Shown here: piece after piece, positions 34,458-42,488 of the stretch
Numbering within the stretch: position 1 is the stretch's first letter
How the letters are laid out: every line of letters starts with the position of its first letter
From: DATAUD01 sp035511075
GTDB taxonomy: Bacteria > Verrucomicrobiota > Verrucomicrobiia > Limisphaerales > Palsa-1400
Assembly (NCBI GenBank): GCA_035511075.1
Contig: DATKFW010000150.1
Location: forward strand, 30,934 to 94,933
Direction: 5' to 3'
Length of the DNA: 64,000 nt
The notes under the pieces: generated by a model
Database searches by the model: none
What the model was told of the DNA's origin: nothing
Seen by the model: only the letters and a program-made list of their open reading frames with translations
Program-made: the position numbers and the translations under genes

Positions 34458-35678
34458 ATGAAATTGACAACCAATAGCCTCGCCCAAACGGCGGTTTTGC
34501 TCGGTGTCTCCTCATCGATCGCGCTATTGCCCGGCTCTGTTTTCGGTCTGGGAATCGCGCTGCCCGACCAGGACGCGTTTGCCACCGCGCGCGGCAACGC
34601 ATTTGTCGCCACGGCGGACGACCCCGCCGCCGTTTTTTACAATCCGGCGGGTATTTCGCAGTTGGAGGGGATGAACATGTCGATCGGCGCGTATGGGATC
34701 GTGTACGGTTCGACATTCAAGGGCGACGGAACGTCGATTGACAGCAAGACCCAGTTGGAAGTCCTGCCGCAGGTGTTCAGTACGATCAGCATTCCGAAAT
34801 TTCACTTGACGCTGGGACTGGGCACCTACTCGCCCTACGGGCTGAGGTATGAATGGCCGGCGTCCTCGCCCTTTGTTGGGGACGGCGAGACCGGACAAAT
34901 CAGTTATTACACCGTCAACCCGGTGGTCGCCTACCGGATATGCTCGACATTATCCATTGCCGCGGGGCCGACGATCAATTACTCGGAGGCCGATCTCAAG
35001 GAGTATCCGACCCTGCCCCCGCCGCTTCCGCCGCTGAGCTTTGTCAATCATTTTCGCGGGCGTGACATCGATGTCGGGTATAACGCCGGCATTCTCTGGC
35101 ATCCCTTGGAGCAGCATTCCTTCGGGGTGACTTACCGCAGCGCCACGGACATGAATTACGAAGGACACGCCACTATTCCGCCGACGTCTGTCAACACCAG
35201 CGCGCAGGCTAATTTCCACTTCCCGCAGACCGTCGATTTCGGCTACTCCTTCCGCCCGACGAAAGCGTGGAATTTCGAGGCCGACGGCGTTTGGTCGGAC
35301 TGGAGCACGCTCAAGACGGTGACCGTAAATCCGCTTGGGCCCTCCGGAGACGAAGTGCCTTTCAATTGGAAGCCAAGCTGGATGGTGGATTTTGGGGCCA
35401 CGCGCTACCTCGGAGACGGTTGGCGGCTGAGCGCCGGTTATATATACAGCATGAACACGGTGCCCAGCGGCAATTTTAATCCGCTTGTGCCTGATTCGGA
35501 TCGGCATATTTTCAGCGTCGGTGTGGGAAGGAAATACAAGCGATTCAGTTGGGACGCCGCTTATCAGTTGGCGTGGGGACCGTCGCGCTCGGTCAGCGGG
35601 GACGCTTATCCTCCCGCCGACGGCAGTTACGAATTTTTAAGCAATGCTCTCACCGTCAATTTTGGGTACCGCTTCTGA
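34458..35678 (+). CDS. FadL/OMPP1/TodX-family outer-membrane transport protein
   Basis: A 406-residue outer-membrane beta-barrel. The signal peptide (QTAVLLGVSSSIALLPGSVFG) is followed by the family hatch motif region ARGNAFVATADDPAAVFYNPAGI, characteristic of FadL proteins in which the N-terminus plugs the barrel. Alternating aromatic strands run to a final FGYRF with C-terminal Phe, the Bam recognition signature. It takes up long-chain fatty acids or other hydrophobic compounds. A TTGACA hexamer at 34415-34420 might be part of its promoter, but no good -10 follows. The last 35 bases overlap the next gene. Confidence 0.93.
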   Translation: MKLTTNSLAQTAVLLGVSSSIALLPGSVFGLGIALPDQDAFATARGNAFVATADDPAAVFYNPAGISQLEGMNMSIGAYGIVYGSTFKGDGTSIDSKTQLEVLPQVFSTISIPKFHLTLGLGTYSPYGLRYEWPASSPFVGDGETGQISYYTVNPVVAYRICSTLSIAAGPTINYSEADLKEYPTLPPPLPPLSFVNHFRGRDIDVGYNAGILWHPLEQHSFGVTYRSATDMNYEGHATIPPTSVNTSAQANFHFPQTVDFGYSFRPTKAWNFEADGVWSDWSTLKTVTVNPLGPSGDEVPFNWKPSWMVDFGATRYLGDGWRLSAGYIYSMNTVPSGNFNPLVPDSDRHIFSVGVGRKYKRFSWDAAYQLAWGPSRSVSGDAYPPADGSYEFLSNALTVNFGYRF

Positions 35679-36918
35679 TATAGGAAGCGATCCGGGAGAC
35701 AAAGGGCGCCGGACTTTGCTCATCGTGGATGATGAGGAAGGGCCCAGGCAATCGTTGCGGGTTGTCTTCAAGGACGAATACGACCTGCTGCTGGCGTCCA
35801 ATGGCCAGGAGGCCATCGAATTGGCCAGGAAAAATAGGATCAACGCCGCGGTATTGGACATCCGCATGACAGGGATGAATGGCACCGAAGTGCTCGAAAA
35901 GCTCAAAGCCATTCAACCGTCCATCGAGGTCATCATGCTCACGGCGTACGAGACGGTCGACACCGTCCGCCAGGCGCTGCGGCTGGGCGCTTGCGATTAT
36001 CTCAACAAGCCATTCGATGTCTCCACGATCCGCAAAGCCGTCGCCACCGCGATGGAACGGCACTCGTTCGCAGACGCGGTCCGGTCCAACAACGAGAAAC
36101 TAGCCGCGCTGCAGGTGGAGTTGCAGGACCAGAAGCTGCAGGAGGAAATAATCCGCACCCGGGGCGAAATTTACGCCAGCATCATCCACGACATCAACGG
36201 CCCGCTGACTATCATTTCCGGCTTCATTCAAATCATTAATCAGCGGATGGGCGATGCGGATCGGTTGGAGGGGGAAGACATGGAGATGGTCAAGGACCGA
36301 CTCAAGCGCATCACCCGGCAAGTCGGCAACTGCATCGAGATTTCGCATCGTTACCTGAGTTTCATGCGGCAGCAACCGACGGTGCTGGCGCCGGTCAGTG
36401 TGAGGCAAGTCCTGGACGACCTGCGCGAGTTGTTAAACGCCCATCCAAGCAAAGGAGCCAACACCCTCAAGGTCCACGTGCTGGCCCAGGACGTCGAATT
36501 GCAAATCAACGGGACGGACTTGATTCAAATGCTGCTCAATCTGGCCATCAACGCGTTGCAGTGCTCGACGGACCCGCACATGGTCGATATCGCCGGCAAG
36601 TTGTTTGACACGGGCGTGGACTTTTCCGCGCTGCATGACGGACCGGCGGACCGGATTCTCTACGGGCAGGGATTTGTCAATACGCCGCCGCTGCTGCAAC
36701 TTTCCGTTCGCGACGACGGCCCTGGGATTCCGACCGACGTTCTGCCCAAGGTATTTCAGCCCTACTTCACGACCAAGCCACCCGGCAAGGGCACGGGGCT
36801 TGGCCTGGCCATCGTGCATCGCCTGCTCAAAGAGGCGCGAGGGTGCCTGCATGTGCATTCCAAACCGGGCGAGGGGACGACGTTCAATATTTATCTCCCC
36901 GCGACGGTCAAGCGTTAG
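35644..36918 (+). CDS. Hybrid protein: N-terminal receiver plus histidine kinase
   Basis: A soluble 424-residue signalling protein. Receiver domain at residues 22-145 with LLIVDDEEGPR, phospho-acceptor Asp72 (AVLDIRMTG), LTAYE and the Lys of LNKPF. A short coiled coil connects it to a HisKA-type dimerisation domain with phosphorylatable His182 in YASIIHDINGPLTII. The HATPase domain has LLNLAINALQ (N box), VRDDGPGIP (G1), FTTKPPGKGTGLGLAIV (F/G2). No output domain or membrane segment exists, so it receives a phosphate or input from another kinase. The start overlaps the preceding gene by 35 bases, so the two are probably co-transcribed. Confidence 0.9.
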   Translation: MLSPSILGTASDIGSDPGDKGRRTLLIVDDEEGPRQSLRVVFKDEYDLLLASNGQEAIELARKNRINAAVLDIRMTGMNGTEVLEKLKAIQPSIEVIMLTAYETVDTVRQALRLGACDYLNKPFDVSTIRKAVATAMERHSFADAVRSNNEKLAALQVELQDQKLQEEIIRTRGEIYASIIHDINGPLTIISGFIQIINQRMGDADRLEGEDMEMVKDRLKRITRQVGNCIEISHRYLSFMRQQPTVLAPVSVRQVLDDLRELLNAHPSKGANTLKVHVLAQDVELQINGTDLIQMLLNLAINALQCSTDPHMVDIAGKLFDTGVDFSALHDGPADRILYGQGFVNTPPLLQLSVRDDGPGIPTDVLPKVFQPYFTTKPPGKGTGLGLAIVHRLLKEARGCLHVHSKPGEGTTFNIYLPATVKR

Positions 36919-36975
36919 GATTCGACCGGCTTGCGGCGGCTTGACCCAGACTCGCGCCTATGGCGCATAACACTC

Positions 36976-37191
36976 GTGAAGATTGAGAGAATTCGACGAA
37001 GACTGAGTGGAGGATTTCGGCCGTTTGTCATTCGCACGTCGGATCGGCGGGCGTACGAGGTTCCGCATCCGGAATTCATCGTGGTCGCACCGCACGAGAT
37101 CGGCGTTGTCAGCAAGAACGGTTACGTTGACACCTTGGCGCCGCTGCATATTGTTTTACTTCGAAGTGTCGCCGCCAGGAACGGAAAGTAG
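36976..37191 (+). CDS. Small conserved protein of unknown function (72 residues)
   Basis: A short protein beginning at a GTG (VKIERIRRRLSGGFRPFVIRTSDRR); a longer in-frame start at 36931 exists but lacks resemblance. The pattern RLSGGFRPFVIRTSDRRAYEVPHPEFIVVAP...VSKNGYVDTLAPLHIV resembles a family of small proteins I associate with Verrucomicrobia and Planctomycetes. They are predicted to form a compact beta-barrel-like fold. Function unknown. It lies 57 bp after the receiver-kinase gene. Confidence 0.65.
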   Translation: MKIERIRRRLSGGFRPFVIRTSDRRAYEVPHPEFIVVAPHEIGVVSKNGYVDTLAPLHIVLLRSVAARNGK

Positions 37192-37240
37192 CCCGCAGGC
37201 CATCCTGCAAGTCCTGTTCATTCCGTCAAACTTCATTGCT

Positions 37241-38419
37241 TTAGCTGTTGAGAAGAGTTTTCAGAGCGGCGGAGAGCGCTTGGTAGTCCGCAGATTCGTT
37301 GTACAATTGCGCGCAGACGCGCAGGAGGCGCTTTGGGAATCCGGGCCAGTGGATGACCGGCACTTCAATGCCGTGTTGAAAGAGCAACTGGTCCTGCAAT
37401 CGGTCGATGTAGAGCGGCGGGCCGGGTCTTTGGTCCTCGCGGGCGTCGGGCAGGGGAACCGAGGCCATCGCGCCAATGCACTCGTCAGGACAGGGTGGTT
37501 TGATTTGCAGGGTTTGACAGAGGATTTGCCGGGCTTCCAAGGCAAGGCGGCGATTTCGGGACTGGATTTCATCCCATCCGCCCGGCAGCAGTCCGCCGAG
37601 GAAGCGCAACGCTTCCGGGACGCTCAGGCAAGCCGTTGGGTCCCATGTTCCGGGCCACCCGAACTCAATCAAGAAGCGCGAGCAATCCGTCCGGGGCGAA
37701 GTCAGCCCGTGGCTGATGGAGAGAGGATGGATCAGTTGCTGGCGGTCGGGCCGAACGTGCAGGAGCGCGGCGGTTTTGGGGGCGCACAACCATTTGTGGC
37801 AGTTGCCCGTGTAATAAGCCGCGCCAAGTTCCTCCAGCCGGAGGGGCACCATGCCCGGCCCGTGGGCGCCATCCACAAGGGTGTCCACGCCGCGCGCCGC
37901 CAATTCGCGCACGATGCGGGCAATGGGCAGCACCATCGCGGTTTGACTGGTGACGTGATCGATCAAGGCCAGGCGCGTGCGTGAAGTGACGCGGCCAAGG
38001 ATTGCTTCCAAGAGCTGGTCCGCCGATTCAGCGGGGAAAGGAAGCGCCGCGACGACGACCGTGGCCCCGGTCCGTGTGGCCACGTATTGGAGGGCGTTTC
38101 TGCAAGCATTATACTCATGGTCGGTCACCAGCAATTCGTCGCCGGATTCAAAGGAGAGCGAGCGTAAAACCGTGTTGACGCCTGTCGTGGCGTTCGGGAC
38201 GAAAACAAGGTTGTCGGGATGCGCGCCCACAAACCGCGCCAGGGTGACGCGCGCGTCATTGAGCAAGGGTTCGAGGTCGCGGACCAGGAACTGCACCGGC
38301 TGGCGTTCCATGCGGTCGCGCAAGGCCCGCTGGAATTCCAGCACAGGGCGCGGACAGCTTCCGAAGGAGCCGTGGTTTAGAAAGATGACCTTGGGATCAA
38401 TGGACCAATGTTCTTTCAT
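37241..38419 (-). CDS. Class V PLP aminotransferase (isopenicillin-N-epimerase-like)
   Basis: A 392-residue PLP fold-type I enzyme. N-terminal FLNHGSFGSCP and FVPNATTGVN bind the cofactor phosphate, TLVDGAHGPGM contains the Asp contacting the pyridine nitrogen, and the Schiff-base lysine is expected in TGNCHKWLCAPKTA. This pattern is that of the CefD/Csd-type subgroup (isopenicillin N epimerase, cysteine desulphurase-like, ergothioneine EgtE-like lyases). The substrate cannot be deduced; no beta-lactam genes are nearby. It is followed on the same strand (upstream in transcription) by thiE. Confidence 0.88.
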   Translation of the reverse strand: MKEHWSIDPKVIFLNHGSFGSCPRPVLEFQRALRDRMERQPVQFLVRDLEPLLNDARVTLARFVGAHPDNLVFVPNATTGVNTVLRSLSFESGDELLVTDHEYNACRNALQYVATRTGATVVVAALPFPAESADQLLEAILGRVTSRTRLALIDHVTSQTAMVLPIARIVRELAARGVDTLVDGAHGPGMVPLRLEELGAAYYTGNCHKWLCAPKTAALLHVRPDRQQLIHPLSISHGLTSPRTDCSRFLIEFGWPGTWDPTACLSVPEALRFLGGLLPGGWDEIQSRNRRLALEARQILCQTLQIKPPCPDECIGAMASVPLPDAREDQRPGPPLYIDRLQDQLLFQHGIEVPVIHWPGFPKRLLRVCAQLYNESADYQALSAALKTLLNS

Positions 38420-38437
38420 GGGAATTGTGATAGTCCA

Positions 38438-39049
38438 TCAGGACGGGAGCCGCTTTCTGAATTGGAGGCAGGCCTGGGCGATATCCGGGGCGTTGAGGAT
38501 CGCGGAAACGGCGCAGACTCGTTGCGCTCCGGTCGAAACGACTTCGTCCAGATTGCTCAAATTAATTCCGCCGATGGCAAACCACGGGACCTTGACGTTG
38601 GCCGCTGCCCAGCGCACGTAATCCAGGGAAACAGGACGAGCGCCGGGTTTTGTGGCGGTTGCATGAACCGGCCCGACTGCGATGTACGCCGGACCCGCGT
38701 CAAGCGCCCGCAAGGCCTGGCCCGGGGAATGGGTGCTCAGGCCGAAGGGCGTTGCGGGAGGCCTGGCGGCCGCGAAATCCTCCTGGCCCAAATGACAGAA
38801 GTCGGCGCCGACTTCCCGAGCAATGTCGGGATGATCGTTGATGACCAATCCGACCCCTGCGCCGCGAAGGATGGGAAGAATCTCGCCTGCCATGCGCAGG
38901 ATTTCCTCGCGAGTGGAGTTCTTGGCGCGGAGTTGGACCAGGTCCGAGCCGCCCGCGCAAAGCTGGAGCGCGACGGAGGCCGGAGGGCGTCCACGCAGAT
39001 ATTCGGCATCAATAAAGGCGTAAAGGCGGCATTGCGCGAGCGGTTTCAT
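38438..39049 (-). CDS. thiE: Thiamine-phosphate synthase
   Basis: A 203-residue TIM-barrel enzyme joining HMP-PP and HET-P to give thiamine phosphate. Motifs are DLVQLRAKN (HMP-PP phosphate contact), GLVINDHPDIAREVGADFCHLGQED (Mg2+ and substrate), GLSTHS, YIAVGPVHATATKPGARP and WFAIGGINLSN. Slightly diverged from E. coli ThiE (PVFPTxTK to PVHATATK), but all key blocks are kept. No TPP-riboswitch-like THI element was seen upstream, where only 18 bp separate it from accC. Confidence 0.92.
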   Translation of the reverse strand: MKPLAQCRLYAFIDAEYLRGRPPASVALQLCAGGSDLVQLRAKNSTREEILRMAGEILPILRGAGVGLVINDHPDIAREVGADFCHLGQEDFAAARPPATPFGLSTHSPGQALRALDAGPAYIAVGPVHATATKPGARPVSLDYVRWAAANVKVPWFAIGGINLSNLDEVVSTGAQRVCAVSAILNAPDIAQACLQFRKRLPS

Positions 39050-39067
39050 GGACGGTGGCCGGACCGC

Positions 39068-40441
39068 TTACTCGATCAATTCGCGGCGCGCGCTGCCGAG
39101 GAGTTGCTCCAGGAAGTTGGTGGAATAGACGCCCCTGCGAAAGTTGGGGTCCTGCAAGACGGCTTGCTGGAAGGCAATTGTCGTTTTGACACCGGTGATC
39201 ATGTATTCGGAGAGGGAACGGCTCATTTTATCCATCGCTTCGCGGCGGTCTTTGCCGACCGTGATCAGCTTGCCGATCATCGAGTCGTAGTAGGGCGGAA
39301 TGGTGTAGCCGGCGTAGACATGGCTATCCACGCGGGTGCCGCGCCCGCCCGGCGAGTAATACATTTCGATGCGTCCAGGACAGGGAAGGAAGTCGTCGAA
39401 GGGGTCTTCGGCATTGATGCGGCACTCGATGGCGTGGCCGCGCATGCGGATGTCGCTTTGGGAGAGGCGCAACGGTTCGCCCATGGCGATGGTGATTTGA
39501 AGTTTGACAATGTCCAGTCCGGTGACCTCCTCGGTGATGGGATGTTCGACCTGGATGCGTTTGTTGACTTCCAGGAAATAGAAATGGCCCTGCTCATCCA
39601 CAAGAAACTCGACAGTTCCGGCGTTGGTGTAGTGCGAAACCTCGGCGATGCGGACGGCGGCCTTGCCCATTTTCTTGCGAAGGTCCTTGAACTTTCCCTC
39701 GATGAGCGGGGAGGGCGTCTCTTCAACCAGTTTCTGGTTGCGCCGCTGGATGGAGCAATCGCGTTCGCCCAAATGAATGATGTTGCCGCGGCTGTCGCCG
39801 AGGATCTGGAACTCAATGTGGTGGCAGTTCTCGATATATCTCTCGATGTAAACGCCCGAATTTCCGAAGGCCTTTTCCGCCTCGCTCCGCGCGGTGTGGT
39901 AGCCTTTGACGAGTGAAACATCATTGTGGGCCGCGCGCATCCCGCGTCCGCCTCCGCCGGCGATGGCCTTGATCATGACGGGGTAGCCGATGCGCTTGGC
40001 GTTGGCGAGGGCGTCCTGTTCGTTTTCGACCGGCCCCTCCGAACCCGGGGGGGTGGGCACGCCGGCTTTTTTGGCGAGGGTGCGGCTTGCGGCCTTGTCT
40101 TCGAGGGCATTCATCGCGCGCGAACTGGGTCCGATGAAGCGAATGTTGCAGCTTTCGCAAACGTCGGCGAAATGGGCGTTTTCGGAAAGGAAGCCGTAAC
40201 CGGGATGGATGGCATCGACATCGGCAATTTCCGCGGCGCTGATAATGCGGTCGATTCGCAGGTAGCTGTCACTGCTGGGAGGTTTGCCGATGCAAATGGC
40301 CTCGTCCGCCATTTGGACATGCATGGAGTTGGCGTCGGCTTCGGAATAAACGGCGACGGTCCGGATGTTCAACTCCTTGCAGGCCCGGATAATACGCACG
40401 GCGATTTCGCCGCGATTGGCAACGAGAATTTTCTCAAACAT
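39068..40441 (-). CDS. accC: Acetyl-CoA carboxylase, biotin carboxylase subunit
   Basis: A 457-residue ATP-grasp enzyme that carboxylates biotin on AccB, the first step of fatty-acid synthesis. The start is set at the ATG of MFEKILVANRGEIAVRI, the family N-terminus, although the frame is open 52 codons further. ATP-binding glycine loop AIAGGGGRGMR, HIEFQILGD, the catalytic EVNKRIQVEHPITEEVTG and the biotin-binding RINAED are all present. It follows accB by 23 bp in the usual accB-accC order. Confidence 0.96.
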   Translation of the reverse strand: MFEKILVANRGEIAVRIIRACKELNIRTVAVYSEADANSMHVQMADEAICIGKPPSSDSYLRIDRIISAAEIADVDAIHPGYGFLSENAHFADVCESCNIRFIGPSSRAMNALEDKAASRTLAKKAGVPTPPGSEGPVENEQDALANAKRIGYPVMIKAIAGGGGRGMRAAHNDVSLVKGYHTARSEAEKAFGNSGVYIERYIENCHHIEFQILGDSRGNIIHLGERDCSIQRRNQKLVEETPSPLIEGKFKDLRKKMGKAAVRIAEVSHYTNAGTVEFLVDEQGHFYFLEVNKRIQVEHPITEEVTGLDIVKLQITIAMGEPLRLSQSDIRMRGHAIECRINAEDPFDDFLPCPGRIEMYYSPGGRGTRVDSHVYAGYTIPPYYDSMIGKLITVGKDRREAMDKMSRSLSEYMITGVKTTIAFQQAVLQDPNFRRGVYSTNFLEQLLGSARRELIE

Positions 40442-40464
40442 GCTGCATTGATCCCACCCAACGA

Positions 40465-40935
40465 CTAGGTGGGCCGGATTCGGAACAAAGGCTGGCCAAA
40501 CTCGACAGGTTTGGCGTTTTCGACAAGGATATGGGTCACGACCCCTTTGACTTCGGCCTTTATTTCGTTCATCACTTTCATGGCCTCGATCAAACAAACA
40601 ACTGTCTCCGGCGTCACCTCGGTGCCGATCTCGACGTAATCGGCAGATTCAGGCGATGGCGCGCGATAAAACGTGCCGATCATGGGTGACTTGATTTCCA
40701 GCAGGATTGGAACAGGCGCTGCCGTGATTGTGGGAGGCGCCAGCGCCGGTGCGCCGGTGGTTGTCGCCGGAGGGGGTGTTGCGTACGGTTGGGCCAATGC
40801 GGCCTCTTCCGCGGCAATCGGAGCGCCTGGCCCCCGCTTAAGCTTAATCTTAAAATCCTGACGCTCCAACTCGAATTCCGAGAGGGAATTCTTCCGCATC
40901 AGATCGATGATCGCCTTAATATCTTTTAGGTCCAA
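40465..40935 (-). CDS. accB: Acetyl-CoA carboxylase biotin carboxyl carrier protein
   Basis: A protein of about 156 residues; the biotin-bearing Lys is in the EAMKVMNEI motif near the C-terminus. The N-terminal DLKDIKAIIDLMRKNSLSEF and FELERQDFKIKLKRG blocks match AccB exactly; a Pro/Ala/Thr-rich flexible linker joins them to the biotinyl domain. A TTG at 40935, preceded by GGAGG four bases upstream, gives the family N-terminus. The frame stays open to 41115, but that would span the predicted promoter -10 region and add 60 unconserved residues. Confidence 0.9.
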   Translation of the reverse strand: MDLKDIKAIIDLMRKNSLSEFELERQDFKIKLKRGPGAPIAAEEAALAQPYATPPPATTTGAPALAPPTITAAPVPILLEIKSPMIGTFYRAPSPESADYVEIGTEVTPETVVCLIEAMKVMNEIKAEVKGVVTHILVENAKPVEFGQPLFRIRPT

Positions 40936-40996
40936 AGGGCCTCCGGTGGAAGCGAAGCCGAACCGTCGATGTTGGTAAACATGCTCATTGACGCAA

Positions 40997-41026
40997 AAAA
41001 GCAGTAGTCGAATTGACTCTGCTTTT
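40997..41026 (-). terminator. Intrinsic-terminator-like hairpin in the accB leader
   Basis: AAAAGCAG (40997-41004), bulged T, AGTC, five-base loop, GACT, CTGCTTTT (41019-41026): a 12-bp stem with T tracts on both strands. On the minus strand the stem is followed by six T residues. It lies between the likely accB promoter and the TTG start, so it could be an attenuator, or it could end transcription coming from the upstream ligase gene. Confidence 0.45.
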
Positions 41027-41051
41027 GTTACGCTTTCGTAATGACACGGCG

Positions 41052-41081
41052 ACAATACGCAGTTGACCAACCGGTCGTCAA
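41052..41081 (-). promoter_or_regulatory. Candidate sigma-70-type promoter of accBC
   Basis: On the minus strand TTGACG (41081-41076), an 18-base spacer and TATTGT (41057-41052). Transcription from here would give a leader of about 110 nt before the accB TTG start, containing the hairpin at 40997-41026. Confidence 0.45.
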
Positions 41082-41147
41082 GCTTAAATATTTCGGATAT
41101 TTCCGGTGAAAACACATAAAACGGTCCATAATTGCATAGCTATAACG

Positions 41148-42473
41148 TTAATCTAAGCGGCTGGCGAGCCAGCCCATCAAGAAGAATTGCGTCCAGGCCA
41201 GAGCGGGAATATATAGATGGAACTCCACCAGGCTGTGCAGACAGAGTCCGAATACCCCCAGCCAAACGGCAAAAGCCATCCAATCGCCAGATTTTGCATT
41301 TGAGCTATAACGATACAGTCGATATAAAATCACCAGGATCATGGCCGAATAAATAATAAACCCCGGAATTCCGGAGTCAGACGCTTGTTCCAGGTAATCA
41401 TTGTGGCAAAGCTTGGTCGGCTCGTCCTCGAAACGTTTGACTGTCTGGTATGGGACTTGGAATGTGCCTGGCCCCGTACCCGTCCAGGGGTGTGACCTGA
41501 CTACAAGTAGTGCGGCGCGCCAATAAGCGAAGCGCGCCCCGACGCTGTTATGCTCCTTCTGAAAGAAAGCCGCATACTTAACGGCAAAGGCTGCCACTCC
41601 CAGAACCAACAAACCGCAGATCAACCCGCGCTTCCATTTCAGCGGCAGCGCGGAATGTCCCAAAGCGATCAATCCGACCGTCAGTGCCACCAGCCAGCCC
41701 GCCTTTGAACCCGACCAATACAAACAGGCCAGACCCGTTCCGCCCAGAATCATTACAAACGCGATGCGCCCAGCGAGGCGGACTTTAGGTGTCAACCGCC
41801 ACATAAACACGAGCGTCAGCGGCAACATCAGCACCAAGCCACCCGCCAGGGCGTTGGCGTAGACGAATGTTGAATAGATTCGGTTGCTGGCGATTCGTTT
41901 GATAAACTCCGGGTTCTTGAGCGCATCCGGTGGAATATCCAGCGCGTTGTGGCCGGCATAGATCATTAAGCGGGTGGCTTCCAATCCCCCGAAATGCTGA
42001 TCAAAGCCGGCGCGAATGACCCAGCATAACGCCAGCGAAATCCCGGTCCAGACCGGCCATGTCCTGGACGTACCTTGCAGCGCGAAACATCCGAGGTAAA
42101 ACAAGGCGACGCAAATCGTAAAATGCGCCATCGTTTGAGCTGTCAGTTCCCGGCTTACCGATTGAGCCGAAGCGATAAACTCCCATGCCAGCCAGAGTGT
42201 GGGAAGCGCCAAAATCCGGTGAAATTTCAACTGGTTCCACGGAATCGCCAGCAACCCGGCCACGATCACGGGAACGGACAGCCAAAAGCCCCATTTCGAC
42301 GGCCACGATTCGTAGAATACCTCCGATAAATTTGCGGGCGGGGTAGAGACGTTGTCCAGGATGACCGGGTCGCCAAACTTTATGATCGTGACGAAGAAGA
42401 ACAGCCCGGCAACCAGAGCGAAAGCGAGGGGCGGAAATGAATGGTCCCGATCAGGTGTTTGTATTGAGGCCAT
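41148..42473 (-). CDS. O-antigen ligase/polymerase-like (Wzy/WaaL family) membrane protein
   Basis: A 441-residue protein with about 12 hydrophobic helices and a long periplasmic loop near residues 290-340. That loop contains ARFAYWRAALLVVRSHPWTGTGPGTF, followed by HNDYLEQASDSGIPG. The R..YW..A......P..G.G.G.F and H.DYL....E.G..G pattern is diagnostic for the WaaL/RfaL O-antigen ligase superfamily, which transfers lipid-linked glycans. Whether it ligates O-antigen, polymerises exopolysaccharide or glycosylates pilins cannot be told. It is 15 bp after holB on the same strand. Confidence 0.88.
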   Translation of the reverse strand: MASIQTPDRDHSFPPLAFALVAGLFFFVTIIKFGDPVILDNVSTPPANLSEVFYESWPSKWGFWLSVPVIVAGLLAIPWNQLKFHRILALPTLWLAWEFIASAQSVSRELTAQTMAHFTICVALFYLGCFALQGTSRTWPVWTGISLALCWVIRAGFDQHFGGLEATRLMIYAGHNALDIPPDALKNPEFIKRIASNRIYSTFVYANALAGGLVLMLPLTLVFMWRLTPKVRLAGRIAFVMILGGTGLACLYWSGSKAGWLVALTVGLIALGHSALPLKWKRGLICGLLVLGVAAFAVKYAAFFQKEHNSVGARFAYWRAALLVVRSHPWTGTGPGTFQVPYQTVKRFEDEPTKLCHNDYLEQASDSGIPGFIIYSAMILVILYRLYRYSSNAKSGDWMAFAVWLGVFGLCLHSLVEFHLYIPALAWTQFFLMGWLASRLD

Positions 42474-42488
42474 CCGGGCGATCCACCT

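Noticed and set aside
39050..39067. TPP riboswitch for thiE
   Set aside because: Only 18 bp separate thiE from accC, too short for a THI element, and no CTGAGA core is present.
38408..39916. 502-codon plus-strand frame across thiE and accC
   Set aside because: It crosses two firmly identified minus-strand genes and their intergenic gap, and has no recognisable domain.
40936..41115. Upstream extension of accB to an ATG at 41115
   Set aside because: The extra 60 residues match no AccB, and the extension contains the predicted -10 and the terminator-like hairpin; the TTG at 40935 gives the family N-terminus.
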